A stretch of 64,000 nt of DNA from Ancylomarina sp. 16SWW S1-10-2 (GTDB lineage Bacteria > Bacteroidota > Bacteroidia > Bacteroidales > Marinifilaceae): assembly GCF_009669305.1 (NCBI RefSeq), contig NZ_SADB01000007.1, positions 124,001 to 188,000 of the forward strand. The letters are read 5' to 3'. Below are positions 27,473-36,334 of this stretch, in pieces. Under the pieces are notes generated by a model. The model saw nothing but the letters and a program-made list of their open reading frames with translations, made no database searches and was not told the DNA's origin. The position numbers and the translations under genes were made by a program. The number at the start of each line of letters is the position of its first letter. Position 1 is the stretch's first letter.

Positions 27473-30163
27473 ATGAAAAAAATATTCTCAACGACCCTAC
27501 TCATTTGTACATTTTTCACCGTATTCTCACAAAATATCAACTTGAGTGGCACCGTAAAAGATAGTATTGGCACGGGACTTGAAATGGCTAATATTATTGC
27601 CCTAAATGCTGAAACCAATATGTTAGATTCCTACTGTGTTACAAATCACAAGGGATTTTACAAACTGAGTTTAAAAGCTAACACAACTTATAATATTAAA
27701 GTAAGTTATCTTGGCTGTACTCCTGGCGAATACACGATAAATACTATAGATAAGGATATTGAAAAAGATATGACTCTTTTTGAAGAAAACAGCTTACTTT
27801 CTGAGGTGAGCGTTACTTATAAAATGCCTGTTTCAGTTAGAGGAGACACTATTGTTTACGATACAGATTCATTTACAACAGGAACTGAAAAAAAACTCAA
27901 AGATGTACTGGTTGCTCTTCCTGGTGTTGAAATAAACGACGAAGGACAGATTGAAGTTGAAGGTAAGCAAGTTCAGAAAGTGATGGTTGAAGGCAAAGAC
28001 TTTTTCGATGGTGATTCAAAAATTGCAACTGAAAATATCCCCTCTAATGCTATAGCCAAAATTGAAGTTCTTCGTAACTACAATGAAATTGGCCAAATGA
28101 AAGGTCTAACTAACGACAATGATAATATTGCCATGAATATTAGACTGAAAAAAGGTAAAAATAAATTTTGGTTTGGTGAATTAACAGCTGGAGTTGGTCC
28201 TGATGACAAATTTTTAGCTCATCCTAAATTATTTTTCTATTCGCCTAAGTTTAGTCTTAACCTTATTACTGATATGAATAATATTGGTGAGGTTGCTTTT
28301 ACTCGTAGAGATTATATGAATTTTTCGGGTGGATTTAAGAATTTCAATCGTAATGGAGGAAGTTCATTTAGTACAGGTTCGAATAGCTTAGGTATATCAA
28401 CAGCTCAAAACAATAAGGCTAAGGATATAGATACAAAATTTGCAGCTCTAAATTTCAGCTATTCGCCTAACGAGTCGTTAGATTTAAGTGGGTTCGGAAT
28501 TTATTCCTACACCGGAACTAAGATGGAAACTCAAAGCTCAACGACATACAAATTAGAAGAAAACAGTTCACAGGTTGAAGATGCCATTAAAGAAAATGAT
28601 CAAAATGTTAATTTGGGACTTATTAAGTTGAGTTCGGTTTATAAGCCCAATGTTAACTTCCAATTCGATTACGATGTGATGCTTAAACAATCGGATGACG
28701 ATGAAGAGGAATCTGTAAGCTCAGCAGTAAATAATACAACAGATATAATTATACAGAACAAGAAACAAAAACCAACAACTGTTAATCAGAATGCAAACAT
28801 CTATTATACCATAAATGATAGAAACATTTTTGCGTTCGAAGCTCAACATCTGTACCAAGATGAAGATCCTTTTTACAATGCAATTCGAAGTGAGTTTGCC
28901 TTTGTCGATCTCTTTCCAGTAAATCAATCTCAAAGCTTATACAATCTTAATCAGAAAAAAAATATTAGAACTAATAAACTTGATGCTAAGGTCGATTACT
29001 ATTATATAACGGGTGACAAAAGTAATATCCAATTCACTTTGGGGACAACACTAAGTCATCAAAATTTTGATTCAGATATCTATCAAATTCTTGATAACGA
29101 GTCAGAGTTAAGTATGGACGAAAGTGAATTCAACAATGATGTCGATTTCAATATATCCGATCTCTTTTTGGGTTTTCACTATAAATTACAAGCTGGTATC
29201 TTTACTTTTAACCCTGGTTTAAGTCTTCATCAATATAAGGCCGAGAATGAACAATTGGGAAGCAAAGTAAGCGATGATTTAACTTCTGTTTTACCTGATA
29301 TGTACATCAATGTACAACTGAAAAAATCGGAGAATCTGAGATTAAATTATAAGGTAACAAGAGCTTTTACCGATGTGAGTAAATTTGCTCAAGCGTACGT
29401 TCTAAACAATTACAATTCGGTTTATAGCGGCAATAGAAACTTGGAGAGTTCTTTGAATCATAATATATCCTTAAACTTCTTCTCGTTTAACATGTTTAAC
29501 TTTACTAACATGTTTGCTAATATTACTTATACAAAGCAAATTGATGCGCTTAAAAGCGATGTTATTCCAATGGGAATTAATCAGATAACAAGTACTATAA
29601 ATTCAAATTTAAATGATGAGTCTTTAAGTGCAAACGCTCGCTATCAAAGAACATTTAAGAACGTTAAATTCTCTACAAGAGCTAGTTTATCTTGGGCGAA
29701 AACCAATAACTTGATTAACTCCCAACCTAGTGCTTCGGAATCATTCTCCCAAAACTATTCGGGATCAGTATCGAGCAACTTTAAAAATGCTCCTAACTTA
29801 GAAATAGGTTATGCTTATTCTATAAGTAATTATGATAGAGGACAAACATCAACTAGCTATTACACAAAGCGACCATATGCTAAACTAGATGCTGTTATCC
29901 TTAAGGAACTTATTTTTACTGCTGATTACGATTTCTATTCGTACACCAATAAAGAGAATACAATTGATAATGAATACAGTTTTCTTGAAGCCGATTTAAT
30001 TTATCAGAAAAAAGATAGCAAATGGGAATTTGGACTTAAGGGCAAAAACCTACTTGACACTAAATCATTGAATCAATCTAGCGAATCGGATTATGCCTAT
30101 TCATCATCCACTTACTACGTACAACCTCGCTATTTATTATTCACGGTTAAGTACAACATCTAA
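27473..30163 (+). CDS. Outer-membrane beta-barrel protein with carboxypeptidase-regulatory-like domain
   Basis: This 896-aa protein has a signal peptide (IFSTTLLICTFFTVFSQ). A CarboxypepD_reg-like beta-sandwich (INLSGTVKDSIGTGLEMANI) spans about residues 22-100, and a TonB-plug-like segment (LKDVLVALPGVEINDEGQIEVEGK) is near 140-165. A long barrel of alternating aromatic strands ends in the terminal signature LLFTVKYNI. It resembles the TonB-dependent-receptor-like OMP_b-brl_3 family. No N-terminal TonB box is evident. It is co-transcribed with the GLPGLI gene and followed by a strong terminator. The cargo, if any, is unknown. Confidence 0.9.
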   Translation: MKKIFSTTLLICTFFTVFSQNINLSGTVKDSIGTGLEMANIIALNAETNMLDSYCVTNHKGFYKLSLKANTTYNIKVSYLGCTPGEYTINTIDKDIEKDMTLFEENSLLSEVSVTYKMPVSVRGDTIVYDTDSFTTGTEKKLKDVLVALPGVEINDEGQIEVEGKQVQKVMVEGKDFFDGDSKIATENIPSNAIAKIEVLRNYNEIGQMKGLTNDNDNIAMNIRLKKGKNKFWFGELTAGVGPDDKFLAHPKLFFYSPKFSLNLITDMNNIGEVAFTRRDYMNFSGGFKNFNRNGGSSFSTGSNSLGISTAQNNKAKDIDTKFAALNFSYSPNESLDLSGFGIYSYTGTKMETQSSTTYKLEENSSQVEDAIKENDQNVNLGLIKLSSVYKPNVNFQFDYDVMLKQSDDDEEESVSSAVNNTTDIIIQNKKQKPTTVNQNANIYYTINDRNIFAFEAQHLYQDEDPFYNAIRSEFAFVDLFPVNQSQSLYNLNQKKNIRTNKLDAKVDYYYITGDKSNIQFTLGTTLSHQNFDSDIYQILDNESELSMDESEFNNDVDFNISDLFLGFHYKLQAGIFTFNPGLSLHQYKAENEQLGSKVSDDLTSVLPDMYINVQLKKSENLRLNYKVTRAFTDVSKFAQAYVLNNYNSVYSGNRNLESSLNHNISLNFFSFNMFNFTNMFANITYTKQIDALKSDVIPMGINQITSTINSNLNDESLSANARYQRTFKNVKFSTRASLSWAKTNNLINSQPSASESFSQNYSGSVSSNFKNAPNLEIGYAYSISNYDRGQTSTSYYTKRPYAKLDAVILKELIFTADYDFYSYTNKENTIDNEYSFLEADLIYQKKDSKWEFGLKGKNLLDTKSLNQSSESDYAYSSSTYYVQPRYLLFTVKYNI

Positions 30164-30182
30164 ACAACTAAACCTTGACATA

Positions 30183-30219
30183 AACTTCCTTGTTTCAAAT
30201 GAGACAGGGGAGTTTTTTT
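30183..30219 (+). terminator. Terminator after the GLPGLI/barrel pair
   Basis: Arms AACTTCCTTGT and ACAGGGGAGTT (11 bp with two G-U) flank a 10-nt loop and are followed by seven Ts. It starts about 20 nt after the barrel stop. The remaining ~300 bp to the next gene (30220-30516) shows nothing recognisable. Confidence 0.85.
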
Positions 30220-30516
30220 ATGGATAAAAAGAACGCCTCTTCCCTACTTAAATTGTTTACTTAAGTCTTCGAAAGAAATACATCCTGAATATCGATAGTA
30301 CGCCTTACTCTGTTTATTTAATTCCACTCCTGATATAATTTTATTCTTAACTTGGTTATCTATTTTATTGAGTCAATAATTTAGACCTCCAATTTCATGA
30401 AAATTAGGAACATTATCCGTCAAGCGCTATCTTTTTGAAAAAAAATAAAGTCATTCTATACGTTTTTCAATTATAATCCGTTCTGATAAAATAGTTGTAC
30501 CAAATAAATATGCTTT

Positions 30517-31137
30517 ATGAACAAAATTTTCATCCTAATTATACTTTCAATTAACCCATTTTTAATTTCATGTGGTGGCACCAGCTTTAATAACGATTTA
30601 ATTGTTGAAGAATCATCCGAAGCTAAGAATCTCAATGAAACGAATAGAAAGGATGCCTTCGATTATTTGAATCGTGTGAGAAATAAACCATCGGCATATA
30701 GTGATGAATTAGGTGTAGATTTATCAACTGTTGAAAAACGTGATAAACTTATTTGGAGTGAAGAACTAGCGAAGGCAGCCTACGAAAAGGCAAAGGATAT
30801 GGCTGAGCGCGATTATTTTGCTCACACCGATCCTGACGGCTATGGTATGAACCATAAAATAGATGCCGCAGGTTTCTCCTTAGCCGACTACCTTTTAAAG
30901 TCTAAAACAGCTAACAACTTTGAATCTATTGCCGCTGGAACAAATCGAAATACAGGTAAAATAATGATTCAGCAATTGATTATTGATAAAGGTGTTTCTA
31001 GCCTAGGACATAGAAAACACCTTTTGGGTATAACCGATTTTTGGGCCGACGCTGAATATTGTGGCATCGGCTTTTATAAAAAGCTTGGCTCTGCATACAC
31101 TTACTATATGTGTGTGCTAATTGCCAAGCATGAATAA
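30517..31137 (+). CDS. CAP/SCP-domain lipoprotein
   Basis: This 206-aa protein has a lipoprotein signal (ILSINPFLISCGG, Cys19). A CAP (cysteine-rich secretory/PR-1-like) domain follows. It shows the typical N-terminal FDYLNRVRNKPSAY, the HTDPDG motif near residue 107, and the metal-site histidine in SLGHRKHLLG. Bacterial CAP proteins are extracytoplasmic and mostly of unknown function. It is a single gene between a terminator upstream and a convergent HAD gene downstream. Confidence 0.9.
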   Translation: MNKIFILIILSINPFLISCGGTSFNNDLIVEESSEAKNLNETNRKDAFDYLNRVRNKPSAYSDELGVDLSTVEKRDKLIWSEELAKAAYEKAKDMAERDYFAHTDPDGYGMNHKIDAAGFSLADYLLKSKTANNFESIAAGTNRNTGKIMIQQLIIDKGVSSLGHRKHLLGITDFWADAEYCGIGFYKKLGSAYTYYMCVLIAKHE

Positions 31138-31323
31138 TGTCTTTTATCACCTACTACCTATTCAATATTATCCGAAATTTTGGCGTAATAGACAAAATGG
31201 CTGCTGAAAAGTTCTAATTCGCAGACTATACCTAGCTTTGCGTTAAATAAAACCATTTATACAAAATCACCTTTAATTTTAGGCAATAGCTATCAGAGAA
31301 AAGCTTCTTAATTGGGCAATGTT

Positions 31324-31923
31324 TTATAGCGCTAACTTCTTAAATTCTTCTTTTAAATTTACCTTTTCGCTCAAGTGAATTGTCTTAAAACCAAGTTTAT
31401 TGGCAGCTATAATATTTTCCTTATTGTCATCGATAAACAACGATTCATTAGCTGTTAATCCATATCGGTTAAGTAACAATTTATAAATACTCGCATCAGG
31501 TTTTACTATTTTCTCTGTTCCTGAAACAACAATACCTTCAAGTTCTTTAAAAAAAGGATATTCATTAAATACCAAAGGGAATGTTTCTGCAGACCAATTT
31601 GTGAGACCAAATAATCTATATTTATCTTTTAAATCCTCAATTAAAACCACATTTTCATCTATTGCTCCTCCAATCATTTCTATCCATCTAGAAAAATAAA
31701 TTCTAATCTGGTTTTCGTATTTTGGAAATTTAAGAACTAATTCTTCTGTCGCTTCATCAAAAGAGCGACCAGCATCTTGTTTTACATTCCATTCTGAATT
31801 ACAAATATTCTCCAAAAAGAATTCCATCTCAGTTTCATTGTCAAACACATTGCGATACATATATCTAGGATCCCAATCCATTAATACGCCACCAAAATCA
31901 AATATTATATTTTTAATTTCCAT
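31324..31923 (-). CDS. HAD-superfamily phosphatase (HAD-IA, YihX-like)
   Basis: This 199-aa protein shows all four HAD motifs: motif I FDFGGVLMDWD with the nucleophile Asp9, motif II LTNWS, the motif III lysine in EKIVKPDASIY, and motif IV FIDDNKENI. A helical cap lies between motifs I and II. The pattern DWDPRYMYRNVF fits the family of small cytoplasmic sugar-phosphate or nucleotide phosphatases. The natural substrate is not predictable. It is a monocistronic gene, convergent with the CAP gene. Confidence 0.93.
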   Translation of the reverse strand: MEIKNIIFDFGGVLMDWDPRYMYRNVFDNETEMEFFLENICNSEWNVKQDAGRSFDEATEELVLKFPKYENQIRIYFSRWIEMIGGAIDENVVLIEDLKDKYRLFGLTNWSAETFPLVFNEYPFFKELEGIVVSGTEKIVKPDASIYKLLLNRYGLTANESLFIDDNKENIIAANKLGFKTIHLSEKVNLKEEFKKLAL

Positions 31924-32071
31924 AATCTATTCTATTCTTTTAACTCAACAATTTTCAATAATACTTCTTATCAATACAAATATAATGGGTTAAAAATTAA
32001 TTTAACCCATCTACACACGATACAACATAGAGTTAACTATGTAATAGCATTTTAATCACAAACCTTAATGC

Positions 32072-33673
32072 TTACTTCCTATCATACTCAAACCATTCGA
32101 ATAGAGCCTGATTTTTTGATTCTAACCCATTACTTGTTGCGTACACACCAATTCCTGGACCATTAAACATAGCATTACCTTGCCCATCTGCAATCACAAC
32201 AAGGCTTTGTTTTTCACCAATAGGCTTTAATGATTTTGGTGATTCACCATAACTAAATTGAACCTCCAAGTCATTAGCTTCCACATGCAGATATACATCC
32301 TTACTCTTAAATGGAATACGAGCAATTTCAGTTTTCTTGCCTTTGAAAGACTTTATGAGTATCAATGAATTTTTATCTTTTAACAAATTGTAATGGTTTT
32401 CATTCGTTCGATAAAATGTTAACCCAGCTTGTTCATTGGCTTTAGAGGTTTTAAAACTCATCTTTGTCATTGCTTCGAACTTATGATGCTCAATACGCTG
32501 AATTAGAATTGAGGGATTTACCAAACTATCCATCACCTCTTTGCGTAATTTCAATTTAAGCTTACCATTTTTAACCGAATAAAAGTTCTCTTTGGGAGTA
32601 CGTATAGTACACCATTTTAATCCTAATTTCTCACCTTCAAATTGATCTCTTACGGGTTCCTTTTTAACAGGTGACCAGGGTAAATTTGGACGCGTTTGTT
32701 TCATAAGTACTTTTCCATAACCAGGATTAAAAATGGGTGTTTGACCTTCAAATTCAACCTTCGCTAAAAAGGTCTCTCTAGCAAGTGTCGTTATTCTATC
32801 AATTTTACGTTTTCCCAATAAAACAGACCACCATTCTCCATTCTGTGTCTGCACTAAATCACCATGTCCAATGGCATGTAATGGATAATCTAAGCCTAAA
32901 TTACGATGTGTAATTACAGGATTTATATAATCTGCCACATAAGGACCATTAATTGAATCGCTATGATGAACAGTAAGAGAATGATACAATCCCGTGCCTC
33001 CCTCAGAAATCATCAACAAATATTTACCATTAATTTTATACAAATGTGGACCTTCAGAATATGATGCATTATTAGCGTGTCCAAAGGTTAACTCATGGCG
33101 CTCTCCAACTAGTTTTTTTTGTTCTAAATCTAATTCCTGATTGTAAATAACTGATTGACCAGACCACTTTTGTTCCTCTACACCGGTCATACCAGTATAA
33201 TAGCATTTTCCATCGTCATCCCACATCAATGATGGATCGATACCAGGAGCTTCTGGCAACCAAACCGGATCGGACCACGGTCCTGCTGGATTGCTAGCAG
33301 TAACGTAAAAATTCATTCCACATCCTACGCAAGTATTTATGACATAAAATAACCCCTCGTGATATCTTATAGTTGGGGCAAAAACGCCAAGTTTATCAGG
33401 TAATCCTGTAAAATCCATTTGCTCTGGACGATTAATGACATGACCTATTAACTCCCAATTCACCAAATCGTTACTGTGATAAACAGGAATACCAGGAAAC
33501 CATAAAAAGGTGGAATTTATTAAATAATAATCATCACCTACCCTACATATTGAAGGATCGGGATGATAGCCTGGTAAAATAGGATTGTCGAAAGTAGTTG
33601 GTTCTGATTGCCCAAAAACATTCAAACTAAGAATTACCCCAACAATCATTATGCTAATAGATCTTAAACTCAT
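32072..33673 (-). CDS. Glycoside hydrolase family 43 (beta-xylosidase/arabinofuranosidase-like)
   Basis: This 533-aa exported protein has a signal peptide (IMIVGVILSLNVFGQ). A five-bladed propeller of GH43 type carries the base Asp in YHPDPSICR, the pKa-modulating Asp in GIDPSLMWDD and the acid Glu in YSEGPHLYK. A C-terminal concanavalin-like domain (about 350-530; DQFEGEKLGLKWCTIR) is typical of xylan-acting GH43 members. It acts on hemicellulose side chains or xylo-oligosaccharides outside the cytoplasmic membrane. It is a lone gene; no SusC/D pair is nearby. Exact specificity is uncertain. Confidence 0.93.
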   Translation of the reverse strand: MSLRSISIMIVGVILSLNVFGQSEPTTFDNPILPGYHPDPSICRVGDDYYLINSTFLWFPGIPVYHSNDLVNWELIGHVINRPEQMDFTGLPDKLGVFAPTIRYHEGLFYVINTCVGCGMNFYVTASNPAGPWSDPVWLPEAPGIDPSLMWDDDGKCYYTGMTGVEEQKWSGQSVIYNQELDLEQKKLVGERHELTFGHANNASYSEGPHLYKINGKYLLMISEGGTGLYHSLTVHHSDSINGPYVADYINPVITHRNLGLDYPLHAIGHGDLVQTQNGEWWSVLLGKRKIDRITTLARETFLAKVEFEGQTPIFNPGYGKVLMKQTRPNLPWSPVKKEPVRDQFEGEKLGLKWCTIRTPKENFYSVKNGKLKLKLRKEVMDSLVNPSILIQRIEHHKFEAMTKMSFKTSKANEQAGLTFYRTNENHYNLLKDKNSLILIKSFKGKKTEIARIPFKSKDVYLHVEANDLEVQFSYGESPKSLKPIGEKQSLVVIADGQGNAMFNGPGIGVYATSNGLESKNQALFEWFEYDRK

Positions 33674-33837
33674 AAAAAATATTTATTTAATCTGTTTTTA
33701 TTCAATTTCAATCCTTTCCTATTTGTTTTAGGATAAGTTACTATTCAACTCAATAATTTTGGCAAGATTTATTTGGAATTAGTTTAACAACGAATTGGCT
33801 GACTAGTCGTAACAAATTTAGTTCAAAAGAATTTACT

Positions 33838-33920
33838 TTTAAAGCCCAAAGGGCTGAAGTTATTATAAAATGAAAGGAATCATATTACGATGAAGCCTGA
33901 AAAGATGAAATCATTTGTAT
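33838..33920. repeat. REP-like repeat type A, copy 1
   Basis: The repeat begins with a perfect hairpin AGCCC-AAA-GGGCT (33843-33855) and ends in GATGAAATCATTT. A second copy lies at 34171-34256, directly against the 3' end of the transposase gene. The two are similar over about 80 bp, in direct orientation. Confidence 0.7.
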
Positions 33921-33950
33921 CTAAATATGCAAAAATGCTCCAAACATATT

Positions 33951-34027
33951 ATTTTATATCACCCCATTCGGGGTTTACTTATTATCTATTCATTTTTGCT
34001 ATAATGATATCATCCCTTCGGGATTGA
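33951..34027. repeat. REP-like repeat type B, copy 1
   Basis: This ~77-bp unit contains two small hairpins, CCCC-ATTC-GGGG (33962-33973) and TCCC-TTC-GGGA (34013-34023). The same unit recurs in the same orientation at 34719-34792, on the other side of the transposase gene. The two copies are about 80% identical by eye. Confidence 0.75.
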
Positions 34028-34170
34028 ATCAGCTTTTTTAATCGGTATTCCTTTTCCTAATATTTATTAGATAATTGTGCTGTGAATTAGTTGTATAAAT
34101 TAAATAAGACTATCAATAAGTATATAAAAGTGATAAAACCGAAAGGTTATCCTTACGAATACAAACATTT

Positions 34171-34256
34171 GCTTTTAAAGCCCAAAGGGCTGATATGATT
34201 ATAGAATAAAGCAACCATATTTGTAGAAACCCTAAAAGGGTGAAATCATTTATCTA
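34171..34256. repeat. REP-like repeat type A, copy 2 (abuts transposase 3' end)
   Basis: It opens with AGCCC-AAA-GGGCT (34179-34191) and contains a second hairpin, ACCC-TAAAA-GGGT (34229-34241), only 5 bp from the transposase stop codon. It is in direct orientation with copy 1. Confidence 0.75.
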
Positions 34257-34710
34257 TCCATTCAAATAAATATTTCTCATCATAATCCACATCGAATCGT
34301 TTAAGAAATTGAAGATATTCTTCCTTAAATGTTGTTTTATGATGATGCTGCTCTTGATTCAAGATGTAATTATAAACTTGATCTATTTGTGAATGGCCAT
34401 AAGAAAAAGCACCAAATCCTTCTTGCCATGAAAATTTACCTTTCACGAATTTCTTCGAATTTATAAAATTTGAAGAGTTGTTTTTAATATCTCTAACTAA
34501 ATCTGAAATTGGCATCGTTGGCTTTAAACCAACAAATACATGAATATGGTCAGGCATACCACCTACAATTATAGGTTTCTGACCTTTATTTGTAATAATC
34601 CCCGATATGTATTTATGTAATTCGGTTTTCCATGTTTTAGATATCAAATTTTCACGCCCTCTAACGGCAAAAACAATTTGTATGTAAACTTGCGAAAATG
34701 TTCCAGGTAT
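34246..34710 (-). CDS. IS200/IS605-type Y1 transposase (TnpA), start codon apparently lost
   Basis: The frame encodes a Y1 HUH transposase. It has the HUH motif in GGMPDHIHVFVGL, the catalytic Tyr region YNYILNQEQHH, and the family tail RFDVDYDEKYLFEW. The family normally starts with a short strand such as xPGTFSQVYIQIVFAV. That segment is present in frame here, but its first codon is ATA (34710-34708) instead of ATG. The first conventional initiator inside the frame is TTG at 34647, which would give 133 aa and lose the first strand. Translated from the ATA the protein would be 154 aa, the normal size. It is flanked by REP-like hairpin repeats. It is either a recently inactivated element or one that uses an unusual start. 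Confidence 0.85.
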   Translation of the reverse strand: MPGTFSQVYIQIVFAVRGRENLISKTWKTELHKYISGIITNKGQKPIIVGGMPDHIHVFVGLKPTMPISDLVRDIKNNSSNFINSKKFVKGKFSWQEGFGAFSYGHSQIDQVYNYILNQEQHHHKTTFKEEYLQFLKRFDVDYDEKYLFEWIDK

Positions 34711-34718
34711 ATTATTAA

Positions 34719-34792
34719 ATTTTATATCACCCCATTCGGGGTTTACTTGTAACCTATCAATTTTGCTATAACTATATCATCCCTTCGAGATT
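34719..34792. repeat. REP-like repeat type B, copy 2 (abuts transposase 5' end)
   Basis: CCCC-ATTC-GGGG is at 34730-34741, and a decayed second hairpin (TCCC-TTC-GAGA) is at 34779-34789. It is in direct orientation with copy 1 at 33951. It starts 8 bp upstream of the presumed transposase start, so any promoter lies within or beyond the repeat. Confidence 0.75.
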
Positions 34793-34853
34793 TAATTAGC
34801 GTTTCAATCAATACTTCTCTTTCGCCTACTGTTATATCGATAGTAAGCCATTC

Positions 34854-35525
34854 TTAATCTATTTCACTATTTTCATTCCAATAATAACTATCCGGATATT
34901 GTCTTTCTCCAAAAATTGCTGTTCCTACTCTTATAATTGTTGCTCCTTCTTCAATTGCTATTTCTAAATCGCCACTCATTCCCATTGAAAGTTCATTCAT
35001 TTCAACATTTGGTATTTGAGCATTAATAATATCTTGTTGAATAGATTTTAGGAGTTTAAAACACGCTCTCACTTTTTCTTTATCTGAACTAAACAAGCCA
35101 ATAGTCATAAGACCCTTTATTTTCAAAGTCTTAAACTTTGCAACTTCTTTCACAAAATTTAGACTTTCACTTGGTGCATACCCAAATTTACTTTCTTCGT
35201 TTGAAGTGTTTATTTGAATAAGAACATCCATCGTTTTGTTCTCTAAAGTTAAACGATTATGCAATTTTTCAGCTAAACTCATTCTATCTATAGTCTGAAT
35301 ACAAGAGATATTATATTTTAAAATTTCTTTAATCTTATTGGTTTGTAAATGACCTATAAAATGTTGTTCGTGCGAGAAATTTTTCAAGCCTTCAAATTTC
35401 TGTTTAATTTCTTGTACTTTGTTTTCAGCAATAAGTGTTTCGCCACATTTAAAAGCTTCTTTTATTCTTTCTGGTTCAACGGTTTTTGTTGCAAGCAGAA
35501 GTCTTATTTCATTGTAATTTCTAAC
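34854..35525 (-). pseudogene. YggS/PLPBP-family PLP-binding protein lacking its start
   Basis: The minus frame reads 223 sense codons from just after a TAA at 35528-35526. The PLP-lysine segment LLLATKTVEPE, AENKVQE, HFIGHLQTNK and the GMSGDLEIAIEEGATIIRVG phosphate-binding tail are all there. YggS proteins maintain PLP homeostasis in the cytoplasm. The usual 12-30 N-terminal residues are replaced by gene-fragment sequence, and no ATG lies before the PLP lysine. The first possible start (TTG at 35387) would give a 177-aa protein without that lysine, so it is probably non-functional. The region just upstream is the end of a truncated AIG2-like gene, which points to an internal deletion. Confidence 0.75.
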
Positions 35526-35650
35526 TTATCAAGTTTATAATTCAATAAGCTATCTTTTTCTCCTTTTAGGAGATGTCCATAGTTTTCAATTTGAACTTTC
35601 TCTAATTGTAAAGTTCCGTATGAAAAAAGAAGATGTTTGTTGTCTTTCAT
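35504..35650 (-). pseudogene. N-terminal fragment of AIG2/gamma-glutamylcyclotransferase-like gene
   Basis: The ATG at 35650-35648 opens a 48-codon frame with the family start LFSYGTLQLEKVQ and the continuation YKLDKLEIT. It stops at a TAA (35506-35504) just after joining the YggS sequence. Complete AIG2-like proteins are 110-160 aa, and the catalytic Glu normally lies well downstream, so the catalytic part is missing. The fragment overlaps the YggS frame by about 20 bp, which marks the deletion junction. Confidence 0.7.
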
Positions 35651-36001
35651 ATGTTTATATTTCAAATTTACCACAAAAGCAAGTTAGCTGTTTTTTAAAC
35701 AAAGTCTTAAGAAAGGCTACTAGAATAACTACGTTCCATTGTCAACTATTCTAAATCCAAAACATAAAAAAAAGCTGTAGATCAATCTACAACTTTATAT
35801 TTATTTGAAATCACCGCACTTAAAAGAGCTTTATATTGCAAGATTCTCTTTTCTAAAAGTACCACAAACTAAACCTTTCCCCAAAAGTAGCAATTCTGTC
35901 ATTTGTTACGTCAATCCACCGACTGTTAGCTACGCTGTTCTTCGAAACATGTTGGGCAGTTCCTGCCACACGAACGCTTAGTTGTTGTGAGCCGTTATTT
36001 T
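35651..36001. other. Intergenic: terminator and a GC-richer structured block
   Basis: Besides the terminator at 35766-35796, the part from about 35885 to 35995 is clearly richer in G+C than its surroundings. It contains GTTAGCTACGCTG, CAGTTCCTGCC and GTTGTGAGCCGTTA, phrases of the kind seen in structured intergenic elements of Bacteroidota. It directly follows the 106-aa gene's stop. A counterpart with ACAACGG and GTTGCAACGG motifs lies at 37195-37379, on the far side of the two-gene unit. Confidence 0.45.
35766..35796 (-). terminator. Terminator downstream of the DUF3667 pair
   Basis: On the minus strand, arms AAAGTTGTAGAT and ATCTACAGCTTT (12 bp, one G-U) with a 2-nt spacer at the dyad centre precede a run of Ts. 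It lies about 205 nt after the stop of the 106-aa gene and points away from it. Confidence 0.8.
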
Positions 36002-36322
36002 CTATTTGTTTAATATACTATATCCAACTATTATTCCGATTAGTACAAAAAACACAAATGCTAATTTACCACTCTTAGCCATTTCAATTACAGGTTTATT
36101 TTTTTTATATAAGCTAAAAACAACACCATTCATACTTAATCCAGTTGTTAATTTACAAGCAATTTCATTTCCATTTTCGTTAATTACAAAATTATGTTCT
36201 GTTCCTGTAATTGAACTCTTTTCTGAAACGATTTTTCCATTAACTTTTACTGTTTCTTTTCCTAAGAGAGTATTGAATAACTCAATCTTATTTTCATCCA
36301 AATGTACTGTTGTGTATTTCAT
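36002..36322 (-). CDS. Small membrane-anchored protein of unknown function
   Basis: This 106-aa protein has no signal peptide. Residues 1-80 are a soluble beta-rich domain (KETVKVNGKIVSEKSS; GNEIACKLTTG), and one C-terminal hydrophobic segment (LAFVFFVLIGIIVGYSIL) fits a tail anchor. It follows the DUF3667 gene by 12 bp on the same strand, so the two probably act together. The family was not recognised. Both genes lie between unusual structured intergenic blocks. Confidence 0.75.
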   Translation of the reverse strand: MKYTTVHLDENKIELFNTLLGKETVKVNGKIVSEKSSITGTEHNFVINENGNEIACKLTTGLSMNGVVFSLYKKNKPVIEMAKSGKLAFVFFVLIGIIVGYSILNK

Positions 36323-36334
36323 ATTTATTGATAT

